Assembly (NCBI GenBank): GCA_900770185.1
Contig: CAAGJM010000006.1
Span: forward strand, 131,223 to 195,222
Source: Clostridia bacterium
GTDB taxonomy: Bacteria; Bacillota; Clostridia; Christensenellales; Borkfalkiaceae
Length of the DNA: 64,000 bases
Reading direction: 5' to 3'
Part shown: piece after piece, positions 51,309 through 59,597 of the stretch
How the letters are laid out: the number at the start of each line of letters is the position of its first letter
Numbering within the stretch: position 1 is the stretch's first letter
Made by a program: the position numbers and the translations under genes
The notes under the pieces: generated by a model
Databases searched by the model: none
Told to the model about the DNA's origin: nothing
Seen by the model: only the letters and a program-made list of their open reading frames with translations

Positions 51309-51336
51309 ATTTTACTATATTTTTACAAAATTACAA
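51309..51336 (-). promoter_or_regulatory. Promoter of the candidate ncRNA
   Basis: Minus-strand TTGTAA (51331-51336), 16 bp, TAAAAT (51309-51314). AT-rich surroundings lower certainty. Confidence 0.5.
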
Positions 51337-51575
51337 TAGTTTTTTGAAAATTCGCCATTATTTTTGTACAAAAAAAGTTAGATAAACTTCTGACCTGCAA
51401 AAAGCAAATTTTATGCCGCTTTTTATAAAAATGTACTCAATATTTGACCGCCAAGTACGTATCTTTGGCTATTTTGACGTATCGCATATAAAGTATGGCA
51501 TCTTGTACAAATATGAGACGGTAATCGCATCGTTTACAGTTTTTTGTACAAACTCAACATTAAAAAACCGCTATA

Positions 51576-51655
51576 ACAAAATAAGCGAAGTCGGAAATAA
51601 TTCCGACCCCGCCTATTTTGATGTAAGTAAGTTTTGACGAAACTTCAAGTAGTTA
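51576..51655. repeat. 80-bp module-end repeat, copy A
   Basis: Differs from copy B (53134-53213) at three of 80 positions. It contains the hairpin GTCGGAA-ATAA-TTCCGAC and overlaps the last codons of the orphan immunity gene. It closes the orphan toxin module. The 51234-51575 stretch otherwise holds only AT-rich sequence with three TTGTACAA palindromes. Confidence 0.9.
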
Positions 51656-52019
51656 GAACCATCACCATTACCACTATTTGAAATATAAGTGCTATGCCAA
51701 GCGTACCGTAGGTTGAACATATTAAAGCTTTATACATTTTATTTTTAGGTGCCACATAATGTGAACTCGCAAAAAACTCAGGAGTCGCTTTATTTCCTAA
51801 CGACGATAGTACTCGATATAACCAATCGAATAATTTTTCATTTCTAAAAATAATAGTAAATAACCCCACTATCCAAAACGCAATTGAAAATATAAGAAAC
51901 CCCATAAAATTCACATCGTCTTTTCTATTTACAATGTTAAATATGAATACGGAAATCAATGTAACATTTAGTAAAAATACTATTGCTATATAAAAAATAA
52001 ATGATTTTTTACTTTTCAA
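51645..52019 (-). CDS. Candidate membrane immunity protein of the orphan Rhs tip
   Basis: A 124-residue protein with three to four hydrophobic helices (about 8-30, 38-58, 98-122) and a short polar middle (FRNEKLFDWLYRVLSSLGNK). No family recognised. It overlaps the orphan toxin tip gene by 11 bases and is followed by the module-end repeat, exactly where an Rhs immunity gene belongs. A membrane immunity protein would suit a membrane-active toxin tip. Confidence 0.6.
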   Translation of the reverse strand: MKSKKSFIFYIAIVFLLNVTLISVFIFNIVNRKDDVNFMGFLIFSIAFWIVGLFTIIFRNEKLFDWLYRVLSSLGNKATPEFFASSHYVAPKNKMYKALICSTYGTLGIALIFQIVVMVMVLTT

Positions 52020-52632
52020 TTATCTTTCTCCATTTCTTTATTGTATAATTCAGTAATGATCTTGAAACTCCAGGGGATAAAGAAGGAATAAATTTATACC
52101 AAGACGAACTTAAGCCTACAGCAGCAGATTTGAAAATATTTGCTCCATCTACTTTTGCAGCCTGAAAAAATGTACTAAAAGTATAATCATTTGTACTATT
52201 TAAAACTTTACCTAATGTTTGTCCAATTCCGTAAGCAAAACCTGCCGACAACCCTCCGATGACTCCGCTAACAATTATTTCCGAGACTGATTTTTGGTCA
52301 ATGCTGGCCACTGCAATATTTGTGGCAACGCCAACACCTATGGCTCCCCAAAGACCACCTAAACCTGTTGCAAAAGCCGCACCAGATAGGCCACCTACTA
52401 AGCCAGCTAAAATACTTGTTGTATCAAAAAAACTATTACCGCCTGCCACATTGGCAACACCTTGAGCAACTAATCCTGAAACAGCCCCAATAGAAAACCC
52501 AACTGTAATCGGGATCAATGAAGCCCCCATGGTAAGAATAGCAGATGCCACAACAACGGTAGCAAGTGCCACCGCAGCCAATCCGCCAAGCAGCCAATGC
52601 CACCAAGCCGTCCCGTCTGGGTCTACGTTCAT
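52009..52632 (-). CDS. Orphan Rhs C-terminal toxin tip
   Basis: 207 residues from MNVDPDGTAWWHWLLGG. The first residues (NVDPDG) are the end of the Rhs core; the rest is a variable, very hydrophobic Gly/Ala-rich domain (LAAVALATVVVASAILTMGASLIP, ILAGLVGGLSGAAFATGLGGLWGAIGVG) with a polar C-terminal part (VSRSLLNYTIKKWRKIIEK). The upstream core copy is frameshifted, so the tip is silent as part of a full Rhs unless recombined into the main gene. Pore-forming or membrane-inserting action is likely but unproven. Confidence 0.7.
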   Translation of the reverse strand: MNVDPDGTAWWHWLLGGLAAVALATVVVASAILTMGASLIPITVGFSIGAVSGLVAQGVANVAGGNSFFDTTSILAGLVGGLSGAAFATGLGGLWGAIGVGVATNIAVASIDQKSVSEIIVSGVIGGLSAGFAYGIGQTLGKVLNSTNDYTFSTFFQAAKVDGANIFKSAAVGLSSSWYKFIPSLSPGVSRSLLNYTIKKWRKIIEK

Positions 52633-52982
52633 TATCGGGTTGTCGGCGCAGTATGCGTAAAGGTTTAAGCCGTTTATCGACTCGGCGTCTAAGTACGCCG
52701 TATCGTCAACGTTTATAAACCTGCAAATCTCCGGGTCGTAATAACGAGTTTTTAAGAAATAAAGCCCGTTTCTTTATCGTAGTAATATCCGCGATACCTG
52801 AACGGGTTCACGTTACCTATAAAGTCTGCCGAGTCGTTATCCGTTCCGTCGGGGTTAAGAACCGCGTGGTTGCCCCAACCGTCGTAAGCGTATCTCGCGA
52901 CCACTTCGCCGTTTAAGTTTAGTATCGCCGTGATATCGCCCTGCGCGTTCCTACGATATAAATATTCCTGCCCGCCGTATAT
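52625..52982 (-). pseudogene. Frameshifted Rhs core fragment of the orphan module
   Basis: 358 bp, about 97 percent identical to 54218-54576 in the main Rhs gene (encoding FRYRGYYYDKETGLYFLKTRYYDP through YAYCADNPIMNVD). One C is missing in the run near 52764-52767 and an adjacent change makes a stop, so the frame is broken. The 3' part joins the orphan tip. The following 52983-53133 hold no gene. Confidence 0.88.
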
Positions 52983-53133
52983 AAAACTAATCTATTTATA
53001 TTTTACCGTTGTTTTACCTCATTGTCAATAGTAGGAACTTAAAACGCAAATATTGTTTTTTGTATAAAAATATAATCACAGTCATAAAGACAGCCACTTT
53101 TTGTACAAATTGCAAATTACAAAACGATTCGTT

Positions 53134-53213
53134 ACAAAATAAGCGAAGTCGGAAATAATTCCGACCCCGCCTATTTTGATGTATGTAAGTTTTGATGAAA
53201 CTTCAATTAGTTA
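53134..53213. repeat. 80-bp module-end repeat, copy B
   Basis: Partner of 51576-51655 (three differences). Lies 34 bp after the stop of the main immunity gene. Contains the same hairpin, which may also act as terminator. Confidence 0.9.
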
Positions 53214-53247
53214 AACGTTTTTGTATTTTATCACTAAACTTATTTGC

Positions 53248-53736
53248 TCAGATTTTACGAATAATTTTGTCGGCAAACAATGTTTCAAACTCTTCAATCG
53301 TACCGTTCTTAATTAAATCTTTTTGTATAAGAAAGCCGTCCACTTTAGGAAAGTGTAATTTGACAATGTATCTATCACCGTAGTCTATGATCTTGCGTAT
53401 TTTAGAATACTCTTTGTAAACACTACTCGCTTCAAATTCAACCGTAATAGCCTTATCTTCATTTATGTAAATCTTTTTAGGAACAGTTACGCGTTCAACC
53501 GTCTTTTTAGACGTTAAATAGGGACTTATCGTAGCAACTATCACCGTCAACCCCATCGGCAACAACATCCACAATAACAAATTACACTTAAAACCTATTG
53601 CGGCTAAAACAATTAGCGGGCAAAACACCACAGCGGCAAACATAGAACCGCAAAACCAAAGAAAACAACAACTATTTTTCATTCGCTTTTTATTCTCTTT
53701 GGTGTACTCTCCATAAAAAAACATACTATCAGCCAA
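53248..53736 (-). CDS. Candidate immunity protein of the main Rhs toxin (YcxB-like)
   Basis: 162 residues: two transmembrane helices (about 24-47 and 52-72), then a soluble domain (IYINEDKAITVEFEASSVYKEYSKIRKIIDYGDRYIVKL) resembling YcxB-like proteins. It starts seven bases after the end of the main Rhs gene. Position and membrane topology fit an immunity protein against the hydrophobic toxin tip upstream. Distinct in sequence from the orphan immunity candidate, as expected for cognate pairs. Confidence 0.65.
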   Translation of the reverse strand: MADSMFFYGEYTKENKKRMKNSCCFLWFCGSMFAAVVFCPLIVLAAIGFKCNLLLWMLLPMGLTVIVATISPYLTSKKTVERVTVPKKIYINEDKAITVEFEASSVYKEYSKIRKIIDYGDRYIVKLHFPKVDGFLIQKDLIKNGTIEEFETLFADKIIRKI

Positions 53737-53742
53737 CCTAAA

Positions 53743-56700
53743 TTACCACTTGATGAATTTTAACATCTTTTGATTATCTCTTGAATTCATTGATATCCTT
53801 CCATAGAGAATTTCATTAGCCGCATCAATGTCTTCTTCTCTTTGGGGAGATGACGGCTTTGTTTCAATTAAATCCATTTTTACACCTAATATCGGTGCGA
53901 CAAAAACTCCAACTAAGTTATATGCCAAAGCCCCCACTGCGAAAGTTTGGATAGCAGTCGCTCCGAACAGCATTGTTGAAGCAGAAGCAGCCACACATAC
54001 CACCGCACCAGAAATGGATACAACCAACCCGCCTGCAGCAAAACCAAAGCAAGCCCCTAAAAAACCGCCGCCAATGGTACTCCATACTAAATCTGCTCCA
54101 GATTTACCTTCTTCAACGGCACGATCATAAGATAGTTTTGCCCCTAATGCAGCACCCGCAAGAGTAAATATACCAAGAGTTATCGCTATAAAAATTGCAA
54201 AACACCCTTCAGTATCGACGTTCATTATCGGGTTGTCGGCACAGTATGCGTAAAGGTTTAAGCCGTTTATCGACTCGGCGTCTAAGTACGCCGTATCGTC
54301 AACGTTTATAAACCTGCAAATCTCGGGGTCGTAATAACGGGTTTTTAAGAAATACAGCCCCGTTTCTTTATCGTAGTAATATCCGCGATACCTGAACGGG
54401 TTCACGTTACCTATGAAGTCTGCCAAGTCGTTATCCGTTCCGTCCGGGTTAAGAACCGCGTGGTTGCCCCAACCGTCGTAAGCGTATCTCGCGACCACTT
54501 CGCCGTTTAAGTTTAGTATCGCCGCAATATCGCCCTGCGCGTTCCTACGATATAAATATTCCTGCTCGCCGTATATTATGCCGCTTAAACCATTATGGGT
54601 ATATACGAATTGTTTTACGGTCCCGTCCGCGGCGGTTTCGGATATAAGTTTGCCGTCATAAGAATACGCATACGTTATATCGCCTTTTTTGGTACGCTGA
54701 CCGGAACCGCTGTAAGTAAACGCAAGGCCGTCGTACGCAGTCATATTTCTGCCGCTGAAGGTTAAGGGCTTTCCCCTGTACGTTACGGGATTGCCCACAA
54801 CGTCGTAAGCGAAGGCTTCGCCGTTATACGATATAAGCCTGTCGCTATCCGTCTCATAACAGTATAGAGCGGCGTTAGTCGTTTCGGTTATTTCATCTAC
54901 GCTTTTTACGGTATAGGCGCACTCTCGCTTAGATATAACGTTTCCGTTATTATCGTAACCGTAAAGGTAAGTTTTGCCGAGCGTTTTATTATCTTCGCGC
55001 GTCAGTCTGTTAAGCCCGTCATAGGTATATTTAACGGTCATAAACCCGTTTTCGTATACCGAAGATATGTTGCCAAGCGCGTCGTAGTCGTAGCGAAGGC
55101 TTTCGTTTACGCAATATTTACCGTTTGAATTACCGCCATAGTTTATCGTAGAAATACGGTTTACGGCATGGTCGCCGTAACTCGCGTACGAATAATATTC
55201 GCCTGCTTTCGTTCCGCTTTCGCCGCAAACAAACTTAGCCTTTACACGGTTTATATTATCATAGTCGTAGCAAGTTTGCAACCCCTCGCGGGAAATTTTT
55301 TTGACGTTTTTTGTCGAAAGTCCGTCATACTCGTAATTATACTCTCTGCCGTTTTCGACTTTTTTGGTTATTTTGCCCTGACTATCGTACTCGCGCGTTT
55401 CGATCGTCGCGTTGTTTTTGGTTACCTTTACGAGCCGTTTTTCACCGTCGTATTCTATATAGTATATATTTCCGTCGACGTAAACGTAGTCGTAGTATCC
55501 GACGACGTCGCAACAAGTATCTTCTATAATATGTTTATCGTAAACGGCTTCAAAAATAACCGAGCCGTTTTTAATTATTTTGCGCGTTCTGCCCGATTTA
55601 TCAACGTAAGTTTTTATCGTTTTACCGAGCGCGTCGGTTACGGTAGTTACGTCGCACGGGACGGAATCGTCGCGCACGTCGTTCACGGTAAAGTTCAAGT
55701 CCGATTCTGAACGTTCGATTTTCAAATAATCGTCGTAGCCGTTAAGCGAAACGCCCGTTAATCTACGCTTATGGTCGTAAGTATACTTAACTAAATCGTT
55801 GCCCGATTTAAGCATGGTTATCAACCCCGCGACGTAGCGTTTTTCGGTCGAGTTCTTTTCGCCGCTTAAAGTCGACTGCGTTATTTCGGCGTAACCTTCG
55901 TCTTCGCATACGCTTGACGAAAACTTGCTTCCGTTCGGATACTTTTCAGCCGTTACGGTAGAGTTGCCGTTTGAATACTCGTACTCGGTTTTGTTAAGAC
56001 CCGTGCCGTCAACGGTATACAGCGTCTTGCCCGTTTCGTCAACTGCCGATTCGCTGTAAAATTTGGTCGCGGGCGACAGGCTGTTGTACGATATAGCGCG
56101 CACGACGTTGCCGTTATTATCGTAGACCGTTTCTTCAATGGTTTTGCCCGTCTTATTTTCTTCGCCTGCGGCGTAACTTTCAGTACGCACCAGACTACCG
56201 TTTGCGTTATACAGGTAGTTTTTACAAATAACGCTTAAAATCGTTTCTGTTCCGTTTTCGGTAATACCGTTGGTGCTTTTTTCAAAAACAAGGCGGTTTT
56301 CGTCATCGTAAACGTATTCGATTAGCACCGACGAAATTTTAACGTCGCTCAAGTGCGTTTTTAAGTATTTTTTAGACGGAAGGTTGAATTCGTTAAGATA
56401 AACGTATTCCGTTTCACCGTCTTTATAAACAAATGCCGCTTCAAGACAGTTCAAAGAGCGTTTGTGAGTCATCGCCGACACTTTAAAGTTGTACGACTGA
56501 TAATTGAATCTGCTATATCCGACGATTATACCGTTTTTAACGGTGCGTATAGACGAACAGTTTTTAAGGCTGTCGAAACAATATCTCACCTGCTGATTAG
56601 AATTTTTGGATATTTCGGTACAGGCGGAAGCGTAAGTAATAGAATAACTGTCGATAGTCATTTCGCCGCTTTTCAACGCGCCGTCGGCAGTAATTTTGTT

Positions 56701-59508
56701 TGCCGTAGAATACTGCACAATTCCCGTAAGTTTACCCGAATCGTTATAACTAAGCGCGGTTTTTAAGGCGTTCTTTTCGGATGAAACGGAAGTGATTTCG
56801 TTGTTCGAGTTATATCCGAGCGTTACTTCTTCGCTGCCGCGCGATATTTTTGTGAGCCTGCCGCTACTATCGTAAGTATATTTCGTTTTTTTGCCGTCAA
56901 CGCCCGTAACGGTAGATATGCGGTTTTGTTTATCGTATTTAACGGCTATGGTTTTTCCGTCGCTGAACGTTAAGCCCGAAATGCGATACTTAACGGCGTC
57001 GGGGCTATAATCGTAGTCTTCGTAATCTACGGTAGCGTAGTTTTTGTAGTTGTCGAAAATAATAGCCAAATCGCCGCTTGCGTTAAAACCTTTGGTAACG
57101 GAACCGTCCGTCAAATAATTGACGGGGGTCTCCGATTTAAGCGTTTCGAGTTTGTTTTTTATGTTTACGTAATTTTTAAAATATTTTTTAACAACGTTCA
57201 AGTTCTCTGCGGCAGTGTTTTTTGCATATGATAATTGCAATTTATATAAATTTATTTGTTCTTTTAGAAACTGCGCTTGCTTTAAATAAGTTGAGACTGC
57301 TATATTACGTTGTTTAAATAATTTTATTATAGCAAAGCCTTTCTTCGGTTCATAATTATCGACGGTTTGATAGTAAGTTTCTGTTGGAATAAAAATAGAA
57401 TAATAACTACTGCTAATCTCCGTTAAAGAGCCACTATCTAATTCAGCTCTTAACTGGTTTACTATAACTTCGTTAGCGTTTCCCGTATAATTATTTGCGT
57501 AACAACTTAACGTATAGTCATACTGGCATATTTGATTAACAATGTCAGCAACACCAATCTCAATGTTTAATTCTTTGTTTTTATAATTTATTTTTACCTT
57601 TTTCTCCGATACGTTGATTTGATTTTCTATGCCTTTGTAGTTGCTTAACTGAGATTTTGTGAACAAATAATAATTATTCCCTTTCGCAAGTTCCAGTCTT
57701 TGGTTAAACGCACTGTAACTGAAATTGTCGTTTTGTATGAATCCTGAAACGGGATTTTCTCCGCCATTCTTATTAAGCAACACGTAGTCATCGAGCGCGT
57801 TTTTATAACCTTCAAGTTGCTCTTCAAGGTTTGCTTGTTCTTCGCTTCTTTTCTCGATAACTTCTATGCGTTTAAAGTCGGTAAGTTCGGTTATTGCTTT
57901 TAAGCCGCTCGGCGTGCGCTGCTCTTTTTTAACTTCGTACGTCGTTCCGTTTAAGTTATACGAAAGCGCGCCGTTTAAGTCGACCACAACCGAACTTTTA
58001 TCGATATAAATTTTTTTGCCGCGTTGGTTTACGTAGCAATATGAATCTTTAAACGCCTGTACGGTTCCGCTTTGGTCGGTGTAAAGATAGTTTGCGTCAA
58101 GGGCGGAATCGTTGCATTTTTCAAACTTTTCGTGCAGGTTCAAACGGAAGTTTTTGCCCGAGCCGAAATCTTTCGCGCTTTTTTTGAAAAGGTGGCTTAC
58201 GCCGTAACTTAAAACGCCGTCTGAATAAGCGTCGGTAAAATCGGCGGTAAGTTCCCCCGATTGAACGTTCAGGTTGCCGTTCAACGCGCCCGCCAAGCCG
58301 TAAGTTTCTATCGTAGGCACGGTATCTTCGTTCGTCGCGTAATTTATCACAAAGTACGGCGCGTCACTACCGGTTTTTTTAATTCTGAAGTATCCGTTAA
58401 GAAATTCGTTTTTCAAACTAAGCTCTATGTTACACATTGCCCCGCTCTTAACTTCTTGAGTAATGTTTATAGATATTTCTCCCGTTCCGTAAAAATAGGC
58501 AGTTGTTTCCCGCCCGTTGACGTAACATAAAACATTATCGTTATACAAATACATAGGTTGCAGAGTAGAATCGCAACACAATTCTATCTCTGCTCTGGTT
58601 ACATTACTGTAAAAAGTGTTGATTACCGGTTTAAACGTCATAATAGTCTTATAAGTAACTCCGTTATAATTACCTACTATATTGTCGTATTCGCAATTTT
58701 CGTCATACCAACCCGTACAACATTCGTCATTGTAATAACGCTTCCCCCGAAAACTAATCGACGTATTCCCCCTATCGGTGATGATTTGCGGGTCGATCGT
58801 TACGGGGAATTCGGTAGATTTCGAGTTAATCCACTCGCTGCTTGCAATAACGGCAAAAATATATTCGTCGCCCGTAACCGACTCTATTTCGTAATAAACT
58901 TCGTCGCTTCGGCGACCGCTTGCGTCGGTCATAAACGGCGCGGGGATAACGAATTCCTTTTTGCCGTCCCTTTTCGCTTCGATTTGCGTCCCGTCTTCCG
59001 ACAAAGCGATTTCAAACCCCTTTGAATTGAGTTTAAAATAAAACCTGTAAGAATCGCTCCTTTCACGCACGATTATATTTTCTTTCAGGTTGTTATTTTC
59101 TAATTTGTACTGGATATCTACGCCCTGTTCGACGTTTTTATAAGTCGCGCCGCCGGCGTTTTTTGTTTTAACCACTCTTTTTGCTTTCGCGCCTTGCGCT
59201 GCCGAAACGGTCTGCTTATCCGCCTTGATTTGCTTTGCCGCACTATTATTGTTTACAGTCGCTGCATCATTTTCAGTCGCACTGTTATTTACGGTCGCGT
59301 CGTCCGTACTTTTTACGGATATGAGATTTTCTTCGACGCTTTCGTCTATCTTCAACGTTGCGCGCGCTTTTTGCGGGTTATTTAATCGTAACTCGTCCGC
59401 AGTCGGCTTGTTTCTGCCAATATATTCCCACGAAAATTCGGCGTCGGTGTTTTTTAAAGTTACGCCTTCGCCGTATTCGGGTTGCGACACAATTTTATGG
59501 ACGTACAT
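53743..59508 (-). CDS. Rhs/YD-repeat polymorphic toxin protein, apparently missing its N-terminal export region
   Basis: 1921 residues. An N-terminal domain with a structured, carbohydrate-binding-like region (about 120-400), a mid region (about 450-830), then about 25 YD repeats (YTYDGLNRLT, YDYDALGNISS) from about 830 to 1720, the RHS-associated core (YRGYYYDKETGLYFLKTRYYDPEICRFINVDDTAYLDAESINGLNLYAYCADNPIMNVD), and a variable C-terminal tip of about 150 residues, hydrophobic and Gly-rich (IFIAITLGIFTLAGAALG; GGGFLGACFGFAAGG). No signal peptide, no ribosome site at the first ATG, a stop codon and terminator directly upstream: the 5' end seems lost. The tip probably is a toxin with the gene at 53248-53736 as immunity. 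Confidence 0.88.
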   Translation of the reverse strand: MYVHKIVSQPEYGEGVTLKNTDAEFSWEYIGRNKPTADELRLNNPQKARATLKIDESVEENLISVKSTDDATVNNSATENDAATVNNNSAAKQIKADKQTVSAAQGAKAKRVVKTKNAGGATYKNVEQGVDIQYKLENNNLKENIIVRERSDSYRFYFKLNSKGFEIALSEDGTQIEAKRDGKKEFVIPAPFMTDASGRRSDEVYYEIESVTGDEYIFAVIASSEWINSKSTEFPVTIDPQIITDRGNTSISFRGKRYYNDECCTGWYDENCEYDNIVGNYNGVTYKTIMTFKPVINTFYSNVTRAEIELCCDSTLQPMYLYNDNVLCYVNGRETTAYFYGTGEISINITQEVKSGAMCNIELSLKNEFLNGYFRIKKTGSDAPYFVINYATNEDTVPTIETYGLAGALNGNLNVQSGELTADFTDAYSDGVLSYGVSHLFKKSAKDFGSGKNFRLNLHEKFEKCNDSALDANYLYTDQSGTVQAFKDSYCYVNQRGKKIYIDKSSVVVDLNGALSYNLNGTTYEVKKEQRTPSGLKAITELTDFKRIEVIEKRSEEQANLEEQLEGYKNALDDYVLLNKNGGENPVSGFIQNDNFSYSAFNQRLELAKGNNYYLFTKSQLSNYKGIENQINVSEKKVKINYKNKELNIEIGVADIVNQICQYDYTLSCYANNYTGNANEVIVNQLRAELDSGSLTEISSSYYSIFIPTETYYQTVDNYEPKKGFAIIKLFKQRNIAVSTYLKQAQFLKEQINLYKLQLSYAKNTAAENLNVVKKYFKNYVNIKNKLETLKSETPVNYLTDGSVTKGFNASGDLAIIFDNYKNYATVDYEDYDYSPDAVKYRISGLTFSDGKTIAVKYDKQNRISTVTGVDGKKTKYTYDSSGRLTKISRGSEEVTLGYNSNNEITSVSSEKNALKTALSYNDSGKLTGIVQYSTANKITADGALKSGEMTIDSYSITYASACTEISKNSNQQVRYCFDSLKNCSSIRTVKNGIIVGYSRFNYQSYNFKVSAMTHKRSLNCLEAAFVYKDGETEYVYLNEFNLPSKKYLKTHLSDVKISSVLIEYVYDDENRLVFEKSTNGITENGTETILSVICKNYLYNANGSLVRTESYAAGEENKTGKTIEETVYDNNGNVVRAISYNSLSPATKFYSESAVDETGKTLYTVDGTGLNKTEYEYSNGNSTVTAEKYPNGSKFSSSVCEDEGYAEITQSTLSGEKNSTEKRYVAGLITMLKSGNDLVKYTYDHKRRLTGVSLNGYDDYLKIERSESDLNFTVNDVRDDSVPCDVTTVTDALGKTIKTYVDKSGRTRKIIKNGSVIFEAVYDKHIIEDTCCDVVGYYDYVYVDGNIYYIEYDGEKRLVKVTKNNATIETREYDSQGKITKKVENGREYNYEYDGLSTKNVKKISREGLQTCYDYDNINRVKAKFVCGESGTKAGEYYSYASYGDHAVNRISTINYGGNSNGKYCVNESLRYDYDALGNISSVYENGFMTVKYTYDGLNRLTREDNKTLGKTYLYGYDNNGNVISKRECAYTVKSVDEITETTNAALYCYETDSDRLISYNGEAFAYDVVGNPVTYRGKPLTFSGRNMTAYDGLAFTYSGSGQRTKKGDITYAYSYDGKLISETAADGTVKQFVYTHNGLSGIIYGEQEYLYRRNAQGDIAAILNLNGEVVARYAYDGWGNHAVLNPDGTDNDLADFIGNVNPFRYRGYYYDKETGLYFLKTRYYDPEICRFINVDDTAYLDAESINGLNLYAYCADNPIMNVDTEGCFAIFIAITLGIFTLAGAALGAKLSYDRAVEEGKSGADLVWSTIGGGFLGACFGFAAGGLVVSISGAVVCVAASASTMLFGATAIQTFAVGALAYNLVGVFVAPILGVKMDLIETKPSSPQREEDIDAANEILYGRISMNSRDNQKMLKFIKW

Positions 59509-59528
59509 AATATAGGTGTTTTGGCATT

Positions 59529-59565
59529 AAAAAAGTGTATGAATCGCATTGAAACATACACTTTT
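59529..59565 (-). terminator. Terminator of the mobile element's recombinase gene
   Basis: Minus-strand AAAAGTGTATG / CATACACTTTT with a 13-base loop and T6. It stops transcription just before the truncated Rhs gene. The element's attachment site probably lies in 59509-59597. Confidence 0.8.
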
Positions 59566-59597
59566 CGCTATTTTATTGTGTTTTTGCACTAATAGGA

